A DNA stretch of 64,000 nt from Actinophytocola glycyrrhizae. Its GTDB lineage: Bacteria > Actinomycetota > Actinomycetes > Mycobacteriales > Pseudonocardiaceae. This document shows, one piece after another, positions 16,629 to 26,900 of the stretch. How positions within the stretch are numbered: the stretch's first letter is position 1; the number at the start of each line of letters is the position of its first letter. The notes beneath the pieces were generated by a model that saw only the letters and a program-made list of their open reading frames with translations, had not been told where the DNA came from and did not search any database. The stretch spans positions 992,001 through 1,056,000 of the forward strand of contig NZ_JBHSIS010000006.1 in NCBI RefSeq assembly GCF_042653545.1, given 5' to 3'. The position numbers were made by a program, and so were the translations under genes.

Positions 16629-17671
16629 CAGGCCTCCTCTGGTTTCGTGGACCAGTCCAGCAGGACCTTGCCGCACCGGCCGTCGCGCGCGGTGGCGAAC
16701 GCGGCCTCGTGCTCGGTGTAGTGGAACCGGTGGGTGACCACCGGCGTGATGTCCAGCCCCGCCTGCAGCAGGACCGACATCGCGTACCAGGTCTCGAACA
16801 TCTCGCGGCCGTAGATGCCCTTGATCGTCAGCATCTTCAGCACCACGTGCGACCAGTCGATGGGGATCTCCGCCGCGGGGAGCCCCAGCATCGCGATCCG
16901 GCCGCCGTGCGTCATGTTCGCGATCATGTCGCGCAGCGCCGAGGGCTGGCCGGACATCTCCATGCCGACGTCGAAGCCCTCGCTCATCCGCAGCTGCCCG
17001 TACACGTCCGCGATCTTCGTGGTGGTCACGTTCAGCGCCAGGTCCACGCCGATCTTGCGGGCCAGCTCCAGCCTCGGCTCCGACACGTCGGTGATCACCA
17101 CGTGCCGGGCGCCCGCGTGCTTGGCGACCGCGGCCGCCATCAGCCCGATCGGGCCCGCGCCGGTGATCAGCACGTCCTCGCCGAGCACCGGGAACGACAG
17201 CGCGGTGTGCACGGCGTTGCCGAACGGGTCGAAGATCGCCGCCACGTCCAGGTCCACCTCGTGGGTGTGCACCCACGCGTTCTGCTCGGGCAGCACGGCG
17301 TACTCGGCGAACGCGCCCGCCGTGTGCACGCCGAGCCCCACGGTGTTCGCGCACAGGTGCCGCCTGCCCGCGCGGCAGTTGCGGCACATGCCGCAGATCA
17401 GGTGCCCCTCACCGGACACCAGGTCACCCGGTTTGACCTTGGTGACGGCCGCGCCCACCTCGACGACCTCGCCCGCGAACTCGTGCCCGACCACCAGCGG
17501 GGGTTCGATGGTGTTCGCCGCCCACTCGTCCCACGACTGGATGTGCAGGTCCGTGCCGCAGATCCCGGTCCGCAGCACGCGGATCAGCACGTCCCCGGGC
17601 CCGGCCACCGGATCGGGCACCTCGGTCAGTTCCAGCCCAGGACCCCGGGCAGCCTTGACCAGAGCCTTCAT
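16628..17671 (-). CDS. tdh: L-threonine 3-dehydrogenase
   Basis: The enzyme oxidises threonine to 2-amino-3-ketobutyrate with NAD+. The 347-residue protein is a zinc-dependent medium-chain dehydrogenase: catalytic-zinc region GICGTDLHIQSWDEW and GHEFAGEV, four structural-zinc cysteines in CGMCRNCRAGRRHLC, and a Rossmann GAGPIGLMAA. The segment IFDPFGNAVHTAL is typical of Tdh. It is directly coupled to kbl downstream, and the DUF1707 gene ends ten bases upstream, so the operon may extend back through serS. Confidence 0.96.
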   Translation of the reverse strand: MKALVKAARGPGLELTEVPDPVAGPGDVLIRVLRTGICGTDLHIQSWDEWAANTIEPPLVVGHEFAGEVVEVGAAVTKVKPGDLVSGEGHLICGMCRNCRAGRRHLCANTVGLGVHTAGAFAEYAVLPEQNAWVHTHEVDLDVAAIFDPFGNAVHTALSFPVLGEDVLITGAGPIGLMAAAVAKHAGARHVVITDVSEPRLELARKIGVDLALNVTTTKIADVYGQLRMSEGFDVGMEMSGQPSALRDMIANMTHGGRIAMLGLPAAEIPIDWSHVVLKMLTIKGIYGREMFETWYAMSVLLQAGLDITPVVTHRFHYTEHEAAFATARDGRCGKVLLDWSTKPEEA

Positions 17672-17681
17672 GGTTCCTCCC

Positions 17682-18308
17682 TCAGTCCGCGGCGCGGGTG
17701 ATCCGCCACGACGAGTGGATCAGCAGGTTCCCGATGCGCACGTAGCTGGCCCGGCGGATCACCAGCGAGCCCGCGGTGACCGAACCGGACAGCACGAACC
17801 TCGGCGATCCGCCGCCGCTGCCCACCTTGTCCTTGATGCTGCCCGCGGTCATCCGCACCTGGTCGGTCACCACCGACGCGCGGTCGGGAAGCACGAGCTT
17901 CACCGACCCGCCACCGCAGTTCAGCTCGATCCGCACCTCGCTGTGGTTGATGCGGGCCTCGGTGAAGTCCAGCTCGGTCGAGCCGAGCCGGTTGTAGATC
18001 ACCAGCTCGCGCGGCACCGTCCAGGCGCCGGTGCGCTTGAGCGTCGCCATGCTGGCCCGCAGCTCCACCGGCTTCTCCCTGACCGGGGCCGCCGCGTCGG
18101 TGTGCGTGACCCCCGGCAGGTCCACGAGCACCGCGTTCAGCTCGCCCCGGGTCCGCGCCGCCAGCGCCTTGTCGGTCCGCTCGGTGAACTCGTCGAGCGA
18201 CAGCATCCCGTGCCCGATGGCCTTCTGCAGCACGTTCACCACGTGCGTGCGTTCGGCGTCGGACACCCGAAGCTCACGCGGGTCGACGGGGCCGGGTTGC
18301 TCGCTCAC
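17682..18308 (-). CDS. DUF1707 domain protein
   Basis: The 208-residue protein starts with a DUF1707 domain (RELRVSDAERTHVVNVLQKAIGHGMLSLDEFTERTDKALAARTRGEL, about residues 10-55). The second half is beta-rich and resembles a cell-wall-active-antibiotics-response fold. There is no membrane segment. The GTG at 18308 has a GGGGGAG eight bases upstream and lies six bases after the serS stop; a GTG at 18317 overlapping that stop is less likely. DUF1707 proteins are common in actinobacteria and have no assigned biochemical function. Confidence 0.85.
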   Translation of the reverse strand: MSEQPGPVDPRELRVSDAERTHVVNVLQKAIGHGMLSLDEFTERTDKALAARTRGELNAVLVDLPGVTHTDAAAPVREKPVELRASMATLKRTGAWTVPRELVIYNRLGSTELDFTEARINHSEVRIELNCGGGSVKLVLPDRASVVTDQVRMTAGSIKDKVGSGGGSPRFVLSGSVTAGSLVIRRASYVRIGNLLIHSSWRITRAAD

Positions 18309-18313
18309 GTTGA

Positions 18314-19606
18314 TCACTCCCCCACGGAGCCGTCCGCGTTGATCCGTCCGAAGCGGGTGTACGGGACCAGCGCGGGCGGGATCACGACCGACCCGTCCGC
18401 CTGCTGGTTCTGCTCCAGGATCGCGACCAGCGTGCGGCCGATCGGCAACCCGGAACCGTTGAGCGTGTTGGCGAACCCCCGCGTGCCGTCCTTGGCCTTC
18501 GTGCGGATCCCGGCCCGGCGCGCCTGGAACGTGCCGAAGTCCGACACGCTCGAGATCTCCCGGTACTGCCGCTGGCCGGGCAGCCACACCTCGATGTCGT
18601 AGGTGCGTTCCGCGGAGAAACCGATGTCGCCGGCCGCCAGCTTCACCACGCGGTAGGCGAGCCCCAGCTCCCGCAGGCACGTCTCCGCGTGCGAGAGCAG
18701 CACGTCGAACTCCTGCGCGGCCCGCTCCGGCGTGCAGAACCGCACCAGCTCGACCTTCTGGAACTGGTGCAGGCGGACCAGGCCGCGGGTGTCCCTGCCG
18801 TACGAACCGGCCTCCGACCGGAAGCACGGCGTGTTCGACGTGTACGCGAACGGCAGGTCCTCGGCGGCCAGCGTCTCGCCGGCGTGCAGGTTCGTCAGCG
18901 GCACCTCGGCCGTCGGGATCAGGAACAGCTCGCGGTCGGCGGCGGCGGTGCGGAACAGGTCCTGCTCGAACTTCGGCAGCTGCCCGGTGCCGGTCATGGT
19001 CGGCCGGTTCACCATCACCGGCACGGAGAACTCGGTGTAGCCGTGCCTCTCGGTGTGCAGCTCCAGCAGGAACGTGGCGATCGCCCGCTCCAGCCGGGCC
19101 CCGATCCCCCGGGCCACGCTGAACCGGGGACCAGCCAGTTTGGTGGCCCGCGCGAAGTCGAGGATCCCGAGCCGCTCGCCGAGCTCGACGTGGTCCCTGG
19201 GCTCGAAGTCGAACACCGGCGGCTCGCCCCAGCCGCCGACCGTCTCGGCGTCGGCGTCGGTGGTGCCGTCCGGCAGGTCGTCGCTCGGCAGGTTCGGGAC
19301 GCCGAGCAGGAACTCCTCCAGCTCCGCGGCGAGCTGCCGCTGCTGCTCCTCCAGCTCCTGGACACGGGTCTTCAGCGCGCGGGCGTTGGCTTTCAGCGCG
19401 GTGACGTCCTCGCCACGCCTGGCGGCCGCGCCGACCTCCTTCGCGACCCGGTTGACCTCCGCGCGGGACTCGTCCGCCTGCCCGATCACGGCCGTGCGCT
19501 GGGAGAACAGCTTCTCCAGGGCGGCCAGGTCGAGGGTGAAGCCACGGCGCGCGAGCTTGCGCACGGCGTCCGTGGCGGGATCGAGCAGTGAGCGCGGGTC
19601 ATGCAT
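18314..19606 (-). CDS. serS: Seryl-tRNA synthetase
   Basis: This class II synthetase attaches serine to tRNA-Ser. The roughly 430-residue protein has an N-terminal coiled-coil arm (about 35-105), motif 2 with FRSEAGSYGRDTRGLVRLHQF, the PTAEVPLTN serine pocket and motif 3 LNGSGLPIGRTLVAILE. The TGTGQLPKFEQDLF segment resembles proteobacterial/Firmicute enzymes more than the SerRS usually seen in actinobacteria (recalled, not searched), so this could be a second SerRS. The ATG at 19606 was preferred to a GTG at 19612; both are possible. It lies between a LuxR regulator gene and the DUF1707/tdh/kbl genes on one strand. Confidence 0.93.
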   Translation of the reverse strand: MHDPRSLLDPATDAVRKLARRGFTLDLAALEKLFSQRTAVIGQADESRAEVNRVAKEVGAAARRGEDVTALKANARALKTRVQELEEQQRQLAAELEEFLLGVPNLPSDDLPDGTTDADAETVGGWGEPPVFDFEPRDHVELGERLGILDFARATKLAGPRFSVARGIGARLERAIATFLLELHTERHGYTEFSVPVMVNRPTMTGTGQLPKFEQDLFRTAAADRELFLIPTAEVPLTNLHAGETLAAEDLPFAYTSNTPCFRSEAGSYGRDTRGLVRLHQFQKVELVRFCTPERAAQEFDVLLSHAETCLRELGLAYRVVKLAAGDIGFSAERTYDIEVWLPGQRQYREISSVSDFGTFQARRAGIRTKAKDGTRGFANTLNGSGLPIGRTLVAILEQNQQADGSVVIPPALVPYTRFGRINADGSVGE

Positions 19607-19636
19607 GGCCACCAGCCTACTGAGCGGCGATCCCGC

Positions 19637-20314
19637 TCATCGCCGCCCGCTGCCGGGTTCCTCGTCGAGCCCGTGCTCGATGGCGTACCTGGCCAACTCG
19701 ACCCGGTTGTGCAACTGCAGTTTGCGCAGGGTCGACTGCACGTGGTTCTCCACGGTCCGGTGCGACAGCACCAGCCTGGTCGCGATCTGCCGCGCCGTCA
19801 GGCCCTTCGCGACCAGGCGCAGCACGTCGGTCTCCCGGTCGGTCAGCCTGGGCTGGTCCCGGGGCCCGGGATCGGCCGCCATGCGCCGGTACTCACCGAG
19901 CACGAGCCCGGCGAGACCGGGGGTGAACACGGCGTCGCCGGTCGAGGTGCGGGTGACCGCGTCGACCAGCTCCGCCACCGACGCGGACTTCAGCAGGTAG
20001 CCGGACGCACCGGCCTTCACCGCCTCCAGCACGTCCGCGTGCTCGCCGGACGCGGACAGCACCAGCACCCGGGTGGCGGTCAGCTCACCGGTGATCTGCC
20101 CGGTCGCGGTCACGCCGGAACCGGCGCCGAGGTTGAGGTCCATCAGCACCACGTCGGGCCGCACGGTCCGCGCGATCCGCACCGCCGAGGCCGCGTCGCC
20201 CGCGGTCGCCTTCACGTCGAACCCGCGTTCGGCCAGGTCGCGCGCCACCCCGTCCCGCCACATGGGGTGGTCGTCGACGACCATCACCGAGATCTGGGCA
20301 CCCGGAGTTCCCAC
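19637..20314 (-). CDS. LuxR/NarL-type response regulator (MacR-like)
   Basis: The protein has an N-terminal receiver domain (VMVVDDHPMWRDGV, phosphoacceptor Asp in VVLMDLNLG, conserved Lys in GYLLKSASV). The C-terminal LuxR helix-turn-helix is LTDRETDVLRLVAKGLTARQIATRLVLSHRTVENHVQSTLRKLQ. The GTG at 20314 keeps the first beta strand intact and overlaps the kinase gene by 31 bases; the ATG at 20284 would cut that strand. It is the partner of the MacS-type kinase just upstream. Confidence 0.92.
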   Translation of the reverse strand: MGTPGAQISVMVVDDHPMWRDGVARDLAERGFDVKATAGDAASAVRIARTVRPDVVLMDLNLGAGSGVTATGQITGELTATRVLVLSASGEHADVLEAVKAGASGYLLKSASVAELVDAVTRTSTGDAVFTPGLAGLVLGEYRRMAADPGPRDQPRLTDRETDVLRLVAKGLTARQIATRLVLSHRTVENHVQSTLRKLQLHNRVELARYAIEHGLDEEPGSGRR

Positions 20315-21414
20315 TCGACCCCTTCCCCTGGCGCGGTCTCGAGCGTCACGCTGCCACCCAGGTCGGCGATCCGGCCGCGCAGGGACCCCGCGATGCCCAT
20401 GCGCCCCTCCCGCTCCGCCTCGGCCACCCGGCCGGGCTCGATGCCGACCCCGTCGTCCCGGACGCTGACCACGATGTCCGAACCGAGGTCTTCGAGCAAC
20501 ACCCACGCCTTCGCCGCCGCGCCCGCGTGCCGGTCGACGTTGGCGAGCGCCTCCCGCACGGCCGAGGTCAGCTCGCCGGCCGTCGCGGCGGGCAGCGGCA
20601 CGGCCGTCGCGGGCACCGAAACCGACACCCGCCCGGTCTCCAGGAGCTTCAGCCGCGCGCCGAGGTCGGCCTGGCCGCTCTCGGACGTCGTCGGCGCGCT
20701 CGACACCAGCGCCCGCAACGCGACCTCCTGCTCACCGGCGAGCGTCGCCAGCGCGGCCGCCTCCCCGCCGAGCTCCGCGCCGCGCCTGCGCACGTGCGCG
20801 AGGACCTGCAGCACGCTGTCGTGGATGGACCTGGCGAGCCGTTCCCGCTCTGCCGTCGCCGCCTCGGTGCGCAACGCGGTCGCGAGCCGGGCCGCCGACC
20901 GCCGCGACGACGACGCCGCCAGCCCCAGCACGAACCCCACCCCGACGAGGAGCATCAGGTCCCGCGTCAGGTCCGTGTCGACGTAGCCGCGCACCCCGAA
21001 GTTGAACGCGGCGACCACCCCGCCGAACACCCCGCCCGCGACGGGACCGGCCGCGACCGCACCGGCGGCGACCACCCCGGTCACCCACACCGTGGGGACC
21101 AGCGGCACCGGCTCGCCGTGCAGCTGCAACGGGGTGAGGACCAGCCGGGAACTCGTCATCACCGCACAGCACACGGCGAGGTCCACCACCGCGAAGGCGA
21201 GCAGCTTCTCGGTCGGCTTCAGGTACCGGACCGCGACGGCCACCGTCCAGACCGTCATCACACCGGCCATGACCAGCGCCAGCCACGGCCGCCGGTACTC
21301 GGCGAGGTGGCGGGCGATGATGCCGAGCGCGAACAGCAGGGTGAGGACCCGCAGCAGAACCGCCGCGCGCCACAGGGGAAGGGTGGGGTCCCCGCCCTGC
21401 TGTCCACCGCTCAC
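20284..21414 (-). CDS. MacS-type sensor histidine kinase
   Basis: The 376-residue kinase has an N-terminal membrane module of five or six helices (DUF5931-like), then a dimerisation domain with the phosphoacceptor His in ARSIHDSVLQVLAHV. The HATPase domain shows the N box VREALANVDRHAG and the DDGVGI G1 motif. The start GTG (21414) overlaps the AI-2E gene stop as GTGA, and the 3' end overlaps the response regulator. MacRS systems in Streptomyces control membrane-protein genes and development; the signal here is unknown. Confidence 0.9.
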   Translation of the reverse strand: MSGGQQGGDPTLPLWRAAVLLRVLTLLFALGIIARHLAEYRRPWLALVMAGVMTVWTVAVAVRYLKPTEKLLAFAVVDLAVCCAVMTSSRLVLTPLQLHGEPVPLVPTVWVTGVVAAGAVAAGPVAGGVFGGVVAAFNFGVRGYVDTDLTRDLMLLVGVGFVLGLAASSSRRSAARLATALRTEAATAERERLARSIHDSVLQVLAHVRRRGAELGGEAAALATLAGEQEVALRALVSSAPTTSESGQADLGARLKLLETGRVSVSVPATAVPLPAATAGELTSAVREALANVDRHAGAAAKAWVLLEDLGSDIVVSVRDDGVGIEPGRVAEAEREGRMGIAGSLRGRIADLGGSVTLETAPGEGVEWELRVPRSR

Positions 21415-22616
21415 GGCTGCCAGTCGGCCTTCGTGTCGCCCTCCTTGCCGGCCCCCGGCGGCGGCTGCTCGTCCTGGTTCAGGACGTCGATGTCCGCCGG
21501 CTCGACGACGTCGTCGTTCACCAGCGACTTGATGCCCGCGTTCAGCACCGCCAGCAGCGGCACCGAGAGCAGCGCACCCGCGATGCCCGCCGAGAGCAGC
21601 CCGGCCGTGATCGCCAGCACCACGGCGAGCGGGTGCAGCCGCACCGCACGGCCAAGCAGCCACGGCTGCAGCACGTGGCTCTCCAGCTGCATCACGCCGA
21701 TCACGATCGCCAGCACCACCAGCGCCGCGATGAACCCGTTGGCGACCAGCGCGATCAGCACCGCGACCGTGCCCGCGATGACGGCACCGATGATCGGCAC
21801 GAACGCCGAGAGGAACACCAGCGCGGACAGCGGGATCACCAGCGGCACCTGGAGGATCGCCAGGCCGATGCCGATGCCGACCGCGTCGACCAGCGCCACC
21901 GCGGCGGTCGCGCGCACGTAGCTGACGAGCGCGCCGAACCCGCGCCGCCCGGCCACGTCCACCCGGTCCCGCACCCGCGACGGCACGCTGCGCGTCACGA
22001 ACTTCCAGATGCCGGGGCCGTCGTACAGGAAGAAGATCAGCACGAACACGGTGAGGAGGAAGCCGGTCAGGATCTCGCCGATGGTCGCCGCCGTGGTGAG
22101 CGCGCCCTCGGTGATCGCGGTCTGGTTCTCCTGGATCGTGTCGATCGTGTCGTCGATGAACGTGGTGATCTGCTCGTCGCGCAGATGCAGCGGCCCGTCG
22201 GTCAGCCACGTCCTGATCTGCTCGAGGCTGTCCGACACCTGGGACTGCAGCTGCGGCAGGCCGTCGGTGAACTGGATGATCACGAACGTCAGCAGGCCGC
22301 CGACCACGCCGATGCCCGCGACCATCACGAGGGCGGCGGACAGGGCGCGTGGCACGCCCCACTTCACGAGCCGCTCCACCCCCGGCGCCATCAGCGCGGC
22401 GAGCAGCAGCGCGATCGCCACCGGCACCATCAGGTGGGAGAAGTAGCCGGCCAGCCAGATGATCACGTACAGCGCGGCGATGACCATGAGGAAGCGCCAT
22501 GCCAGCGCGGCGCTCACCCGTAGCCCGGTCGGCACCAGGCCCGTCACGTCGTGGGGCGGTGTTCGTCGGCGCTTCTTGCGTTCCGGTGGGGGATTCTCTT
22601 CGGGAGGCGAGGTCAC
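21411..22616 (-). CDS. AI-2E family transporter (PerM/TqsA-like)
   Basis: The 401-residue protein has about eight membrane helices and the family's central amphipathic region (LPQLQSQVSDSLEQIRTWL) followed by GILTGFLL-like and LPLAVVLAITAGLLSAGIAGALLSVPLLAV segments. The N-terminal 25 residues are basic and proline-rich. The family includes the E. coli autoinducer-2 exporter and many transporters of unknown cargo. It starts at a GTG (22616) and is the first gene of the coupled transporter-kinase-regulator unit. Confidence 0.88.
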   Translation of the reverse strand: MTSPPEENPPPERKKRRRTPPHDVTGLVPTGLRVSAALAWRFLMVIAALYVIIWLAGYFSHLMVPVAIALLLAALMAPGVERLVKWGVPRALSAALVMVAGIGVVGGLLTFVIIQFTDGLPQLQSQVSDSLEQIRTWLTDGPLHLRDEQITTFIDDTIDTIQENQTAITEGALTTAATIGEILTGFLLTVFVLIFFLYDGPGIWKFVTRSVPSRVRDRVDVAGRRGFGALVSYVRATAAVALVDAVGIGIGLAILQVPLVIPLSALVFLSAFVPIIGAVIAGTVAVLIALVANGFIAALVVLAIVIGVMQLESHVLQPWLLGRAVRLHPLAVVLAITAGLLSAGIAGALLSVPLLAVLNAGIKSLVNDDVVEPADIDVLNQDEQPPPGAGKEGDTKADWQP

Positions 22617-22857
22617 CTACGCAAGGTATCGAGCAGGCCGGACATTTGGCAGCGGATCGCCCCGACCACCGCTGACTACGTTCCGTCAGGTCCAGCTGCA
22701 CACTGTGTTCGTCACACGATCGGGGGGAGTGTCCCCTTGGGACGTGCGAGCCGGGGGCCATCGATGACAGTGTCTCGGCTGCACGGCTTGCGGAACCGAA
22801 CGTGATCGAACGATCGCCCGGTGTGGCTTCCCGCCCCGTCCTACTCAGCGAGGTTCA

Positions 22858-23670
22858 GTGGATCAGGCGAAGAACGACGTCTCGCAGACCGCCGCGTTCG
22901 CGCGGCGTGTGGTCTGCCGGACGTTGACGGTCGTCGGCGGCATCGCCGCCGGGACCGCGCTCGCCTGGTCGCTTTCCACGGCCGCCGCGTCGGCCGACGC
23001 GGCGGCACCGCTGCCGCCGGTCGAGGAGCGGGTGCAGACGGTCGTCGCCGAGGTCGAGGACTTCGCCGCGCCGGTCGAGTCCGCGGTCGAGTCCGCGGTC
23101 GGCACCGTCGCGCGGCACCTGCAGGACCCGCCGCCACCGCCGAAGAACCCGTTGCGGGACCTCGGCGCGAAGGTGAAGGACGCCACCGAGAAGCTCCGTT
23201 CCGACACGGCGCGGGGCATCGAACGGCTGCCCGGCACCGCCGACAGCGGCGCGCGGAACGCGTACCCGGCCGACGGCCACGGCCGCTCGGCCCTCCCCGC
23301 CGCCCCGGCGCTCGCGCCGGTCGTGGCCGCGGTGGCACCGGCCGCCGGCATCGACGCCGACGCCACCGCCCACCGCACAGCACAGGACCGCGCCTTCGCC
23401 GACGGCATGAGCAGGCGCGGTTCCCCGGAGCCGGTCCTGCCGATGCTCCCCGGCCTTCCCAACGTGCCCGCTCCGCTCCCGTTCGCCCCGACCGGGGTGC
23501 CGACCACGGGCGGCCACAGCTCGGCGGGCAACCCGGCCGACTCGCACCTGTTCGCCGCGCTTCCGTGGCAGGACAACGTTTTCAGCCTCACGCGCGGCGG
23601 TATCGCCGCGGCTTCTGACGCGGCCACCTTCGGCCGTCCGGGCGCCCAGCCCGGTGTCGCACCTGACTGA
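22858..23670 (+). CDS. Secreted Ala/Pro-rich protein
   Basis: The 270-residue protein has a twin-arginine-free signal peptide (basic start, hydrophobic TLTVVGGIAAGTALAWSL, cleavage near ASADA). The mature part is rich in alanine, proline and valine, with a valine-heptad stretch (VEERVQTVVAEVEDFAAPVESAVESAV) and a proline run (DPPPPPKNP). No known domain is recognised. The GTG at 22858 has GAGG a few bases upstream. It precedes the giant chaplin-like gene and ends at a terminator, so the two are probably separate transcripts with a common surface role. Confidence 0.75.
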   Translation: MDQAKNDVSQTAAFARRVVCRTLTVVGGIAAGTALAWSLSTAAASADAAAPLPPVEERVQTVVAEVEDFAAPVESAVESAVGTVARHLQDPPPPPKNPLRDLGAKVKDATEKLRSDTARGIERLPGTADSGARNAYPADGHGRSALPAAPALAPVVAAVAPAAGIDADATAHRTAQDRAFADGMSRRGSPEPVLPMLPGLPNVPAPLPFAPTGVPTTGGHSSAGNPADSHLFAALPWQDNVFSLTRGGIAAASDAATFGRPGAQPGVAPD

Positions 23671-23710
23671 CCTCTGACCGGCGCGTCCGCCATCAGCCTC
23701 TGAGCGCTGA

Positions 23711-23735
23711 GCGGACACCGCACCGTGTCCGCTTT
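23711..23735 (+). terminator. Terminator between the two exported-protein genes
   Basis: GCGGACAC (23711-23718) pairs with GTGTCCGC (23725-23732) around a six-base loop, followed by TTTC. Confidence 0.65.
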
Positions 23736-23912
23736 CGCGGAGCTCGTCGAGTTAACGCCGACACAGCACGGTGCCGCGCCCTTCACCCCCCAGCGGGCAT
23801 TCCCGCGCCTTCCCACAGACCCGGGTGGCCGACTGCCCCGACGCGCATGCCCCTCCGCGTCCGGCCACCCGCCAAAACCCCCTCACAGGGAAAACGAAAG
23901 GAGCATCCAACG

Positions 23913-26900
23913 ATGCAAACCTGGGCCAAGCGCGGTCTCCAGACCGCGCTAGTCACCGGTGGTTTGCTGATGCTGGGTACCGGCATCGCTTCTGCCGACG
24001 AGGACGTGAACCCGGACAAGCCGGCGTCGCCGCTCGACGGCTCGGTCACCGTCCCCGTCCACATCGACAACAACGTGCTCGGCACGCCGTTCGGACAGAA
24101 GAACGTGCAGCCAGTGCACAAGGACGTCGCAGTCGACTTCTCCCAGGTCACCGGCGCGCTGCCGGTCGCGAAGGCCACGCAGGTCACCGACCCGCTCGTC
24201 GCCAGGGCGACCGCACCCGCTGTCACCAAGGTCCAGAGCGCCGTCGCGCCGCTGCCGCAGCAGGGCCGGGACTTCGCCGCGCCGCTCGCGGACAAGGCCA
24301 CGCCGGTCGCCGACAAGCTGAGGACGCTGCCAGGCGGCGACAAGCTGCCGCCCGCCCCCTCGCTGGACAAGGTGAACGTCCCCGCCGTCGACAAGGTGGG
24401 TGGCACCCCGGGACAGGACAACCAGATCAACACCGACCTGGTCGTGCCGGTCGACCTCTCCGGCAACGCGGTCGCGCTCGTCGGCAAGGCCGAGACGACG
24501 AACGACTCCCACCACGGCTACGGCACGTACCGCGACACCGCGGCAGGCGGTGCGGGCAGCTTCGTCGGTGGCAACGTGGTGGACCTGGACTGGGCGCTCC
24601 CGGTGCAGGTCACCAACAACGCCGTGGCCGGCTTCGGCAAGGCGTCCGCTGCGGGCACCACCTCGCAGGAAGCGTGGGCAACGGGCAACATCGACACCGC
24701 CGGGTCACACAGCGTCCTCGGCGGCAACGTCGTCGCGCCGCAGTTCGCGACGCCGGTCCAGGCCGACGGCAACGCGGTCGCGGGCGGCGGCTTCGCCGAC
24801 GCCACCTCGGAGGCGGCCACCGCCGCGGCCTCCGGCGGTTCCATCCGCACCACCGGCGCGGACAGCGTCGGCGGCGGCAACGCCGTGCCCGTGCCGGTCG
24901 CCGTGCCCGCGCGGCTCAACGGCAACGCGGTCATGGGTCTGGGCAGGGCGGCAGCCGCCACCGAGTCCACCGCCGACGCCACCTCGGGCACCACCCGCAC
25001 CGGCAAGCACAACGTCCCGACCTACGTCGAGACCAGCGGCGAACCGGCGCTCGCGGCAGGCAACGTCGTGCAGCCCGCGACGTCGGGCCCGGCCATGCTG
25101 TGCGGCAACGCAGGCGGGGTCGGCGGCTCCGCCGACGCGACCTGCGACGCGGCGACCACCACCGACGCGGGCGACACCAACCGCAGCACCGGCGCGGGCT
25201 CCGTCGCGTCCGGCGCCATCGCGGACGCCCCCGTGGCGCTGCCCGTCCAGGGCTTCGGCAACGCGGCGGCCGGTGTCGGCGAGGCGACCGCGGTGAGCGA
25301 GAACGCCGTCGACTCGACGGCGGGCGGCGCCTCCTACACCCGCGGCCACGGCAGCGCCCTGTCCGGCACCGTCGCCAAGGCGCCGGTGTCCGGCTCCGGC
25401 GACGTGTTCGCGAACTCGATGGCCGCCAGTGGTCACGCGGGTTCGGCCGCGCAGAACGACGCCGTCATGCACTCGGGCGGCCACGCGGGCACCACCGGTG
25501 ACGACTCGCTGGCCGGCGGCGACATGATCGCGGTACCGGTGGTCGCGCCTGGCGAGGCGTACGGCAACGCGGCCGCGGCGGGCAGTGGCGGCGCCGAGGC
25601 GGCGGCCGTGGAGACCAAGACCACCAAGTCGGGCAGCGGCCGCAACACCGACGACGACTACGGTGTGCTGGCGTCGAACCTCGTGACCGTGCCGGTCGCG
25701 ACGGCCGCGCAGCTGTTCGGCAACGGCGCGGGTGCGCTGGCCGCCACGGACGCCAAGGCATCCGCCGTCGAGGAGGTCTCGGCAGGCGGCGACAATCGTG
25801 CGACCGGCACCGCCGGTCTCGGTTCCGGCAACATCGGGCAGGTCCCGGTCTCCATGCCGTTCCAGGTGTTCGGGAGCGGCGTCAGCGGGTTCGGCAAGGG
25901 CACGCAGGCCGCGGTCAACCAGACCGAGATGGAGGCCGGTGGCGACTCGGTCAGCGACGGCACGCGGGGCACCGGCTCCGGCAACGTCGTGACCGCTCCG
26001 GTCGCGGGCGCGGGCCAGGTGTACGGCGAGTCCTTCGCCGCGCAGGGCGTCAACCGCGCGCTCGCCGCGTCGCGGACGGAGACCGAGGCCGGTGGTGACA
26101 CCGTGACCAGCGGTCGCAACGGGCTGGGCTCTGGCAATGTGGCCGCACCGCAGGCGCTGCCGCTCGCGCAGAGCTTCGCCGTCGCCGCGCCGGGGGTCGG
26201 GGGGACCAACGCCGCGGCGGCGACGAACGACACCGATGCCGAGTCAGGAGGGGACATCGACACCACCGGTGACCAGGGCGTGCTGTCCGGCAACCTGGCC
26301 GACGTGCCCGCGGCCGCGGCTGTGCAACCGTTCGGCACCGCGGTGGCGGGCCGTTCCTACGCACAGGGCCTTTCCCACACGAAGGGCAAGGTCGGTGGCA
26401 CGTCCACCACGAGCGGTGCGGCCAATTCGCTGTCCGGCATGGACGACACCGTGCCGGCCGCCGTCAACGCCCCGATCTACGACGTGCCGGTCGACGTGCT
26501 CGCCAGGGCGATGGCCGAGTCCGCGAACAACAGCGACCTGCAGGTCGGCGAGAGTGACTCGCACCTGACCCTGCCGGTCACCGGCGTCCTGTCGCCGACC
26601 GAGCTGCCGTCGTTCGCGGCGCTGCCGTCGTTCGCGCCGCAGCGGTCCGTGCCCAGCGACGACGTCCACGGCACGTTCACCGGCATGCTGCCGAGTCTCC
26701 CGGGAGGCACGATCGGCCTGCCCGGCCGGGACCGGATCGGCGACGTCGCTGACCTTGCGGTGAACGGCGGCCTCGCGCAGGCCCCGCAGATCCTGCCCGC
26801 GTCTGCCCGTGACGACGTGTCCCCGCTGGGATCGCTGTCCGGGCAGGTGCCGGTCGTGGGGCTGGGCAACCTGGTGACGCAGGGTCTGCCGACCACGCCG

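Noticed and set aside
22617..22857. Riboswitch upstream of the secreted protein gene
   Set aside because: No recognisable conserved riboswitch core was seen in this 241-base gap.
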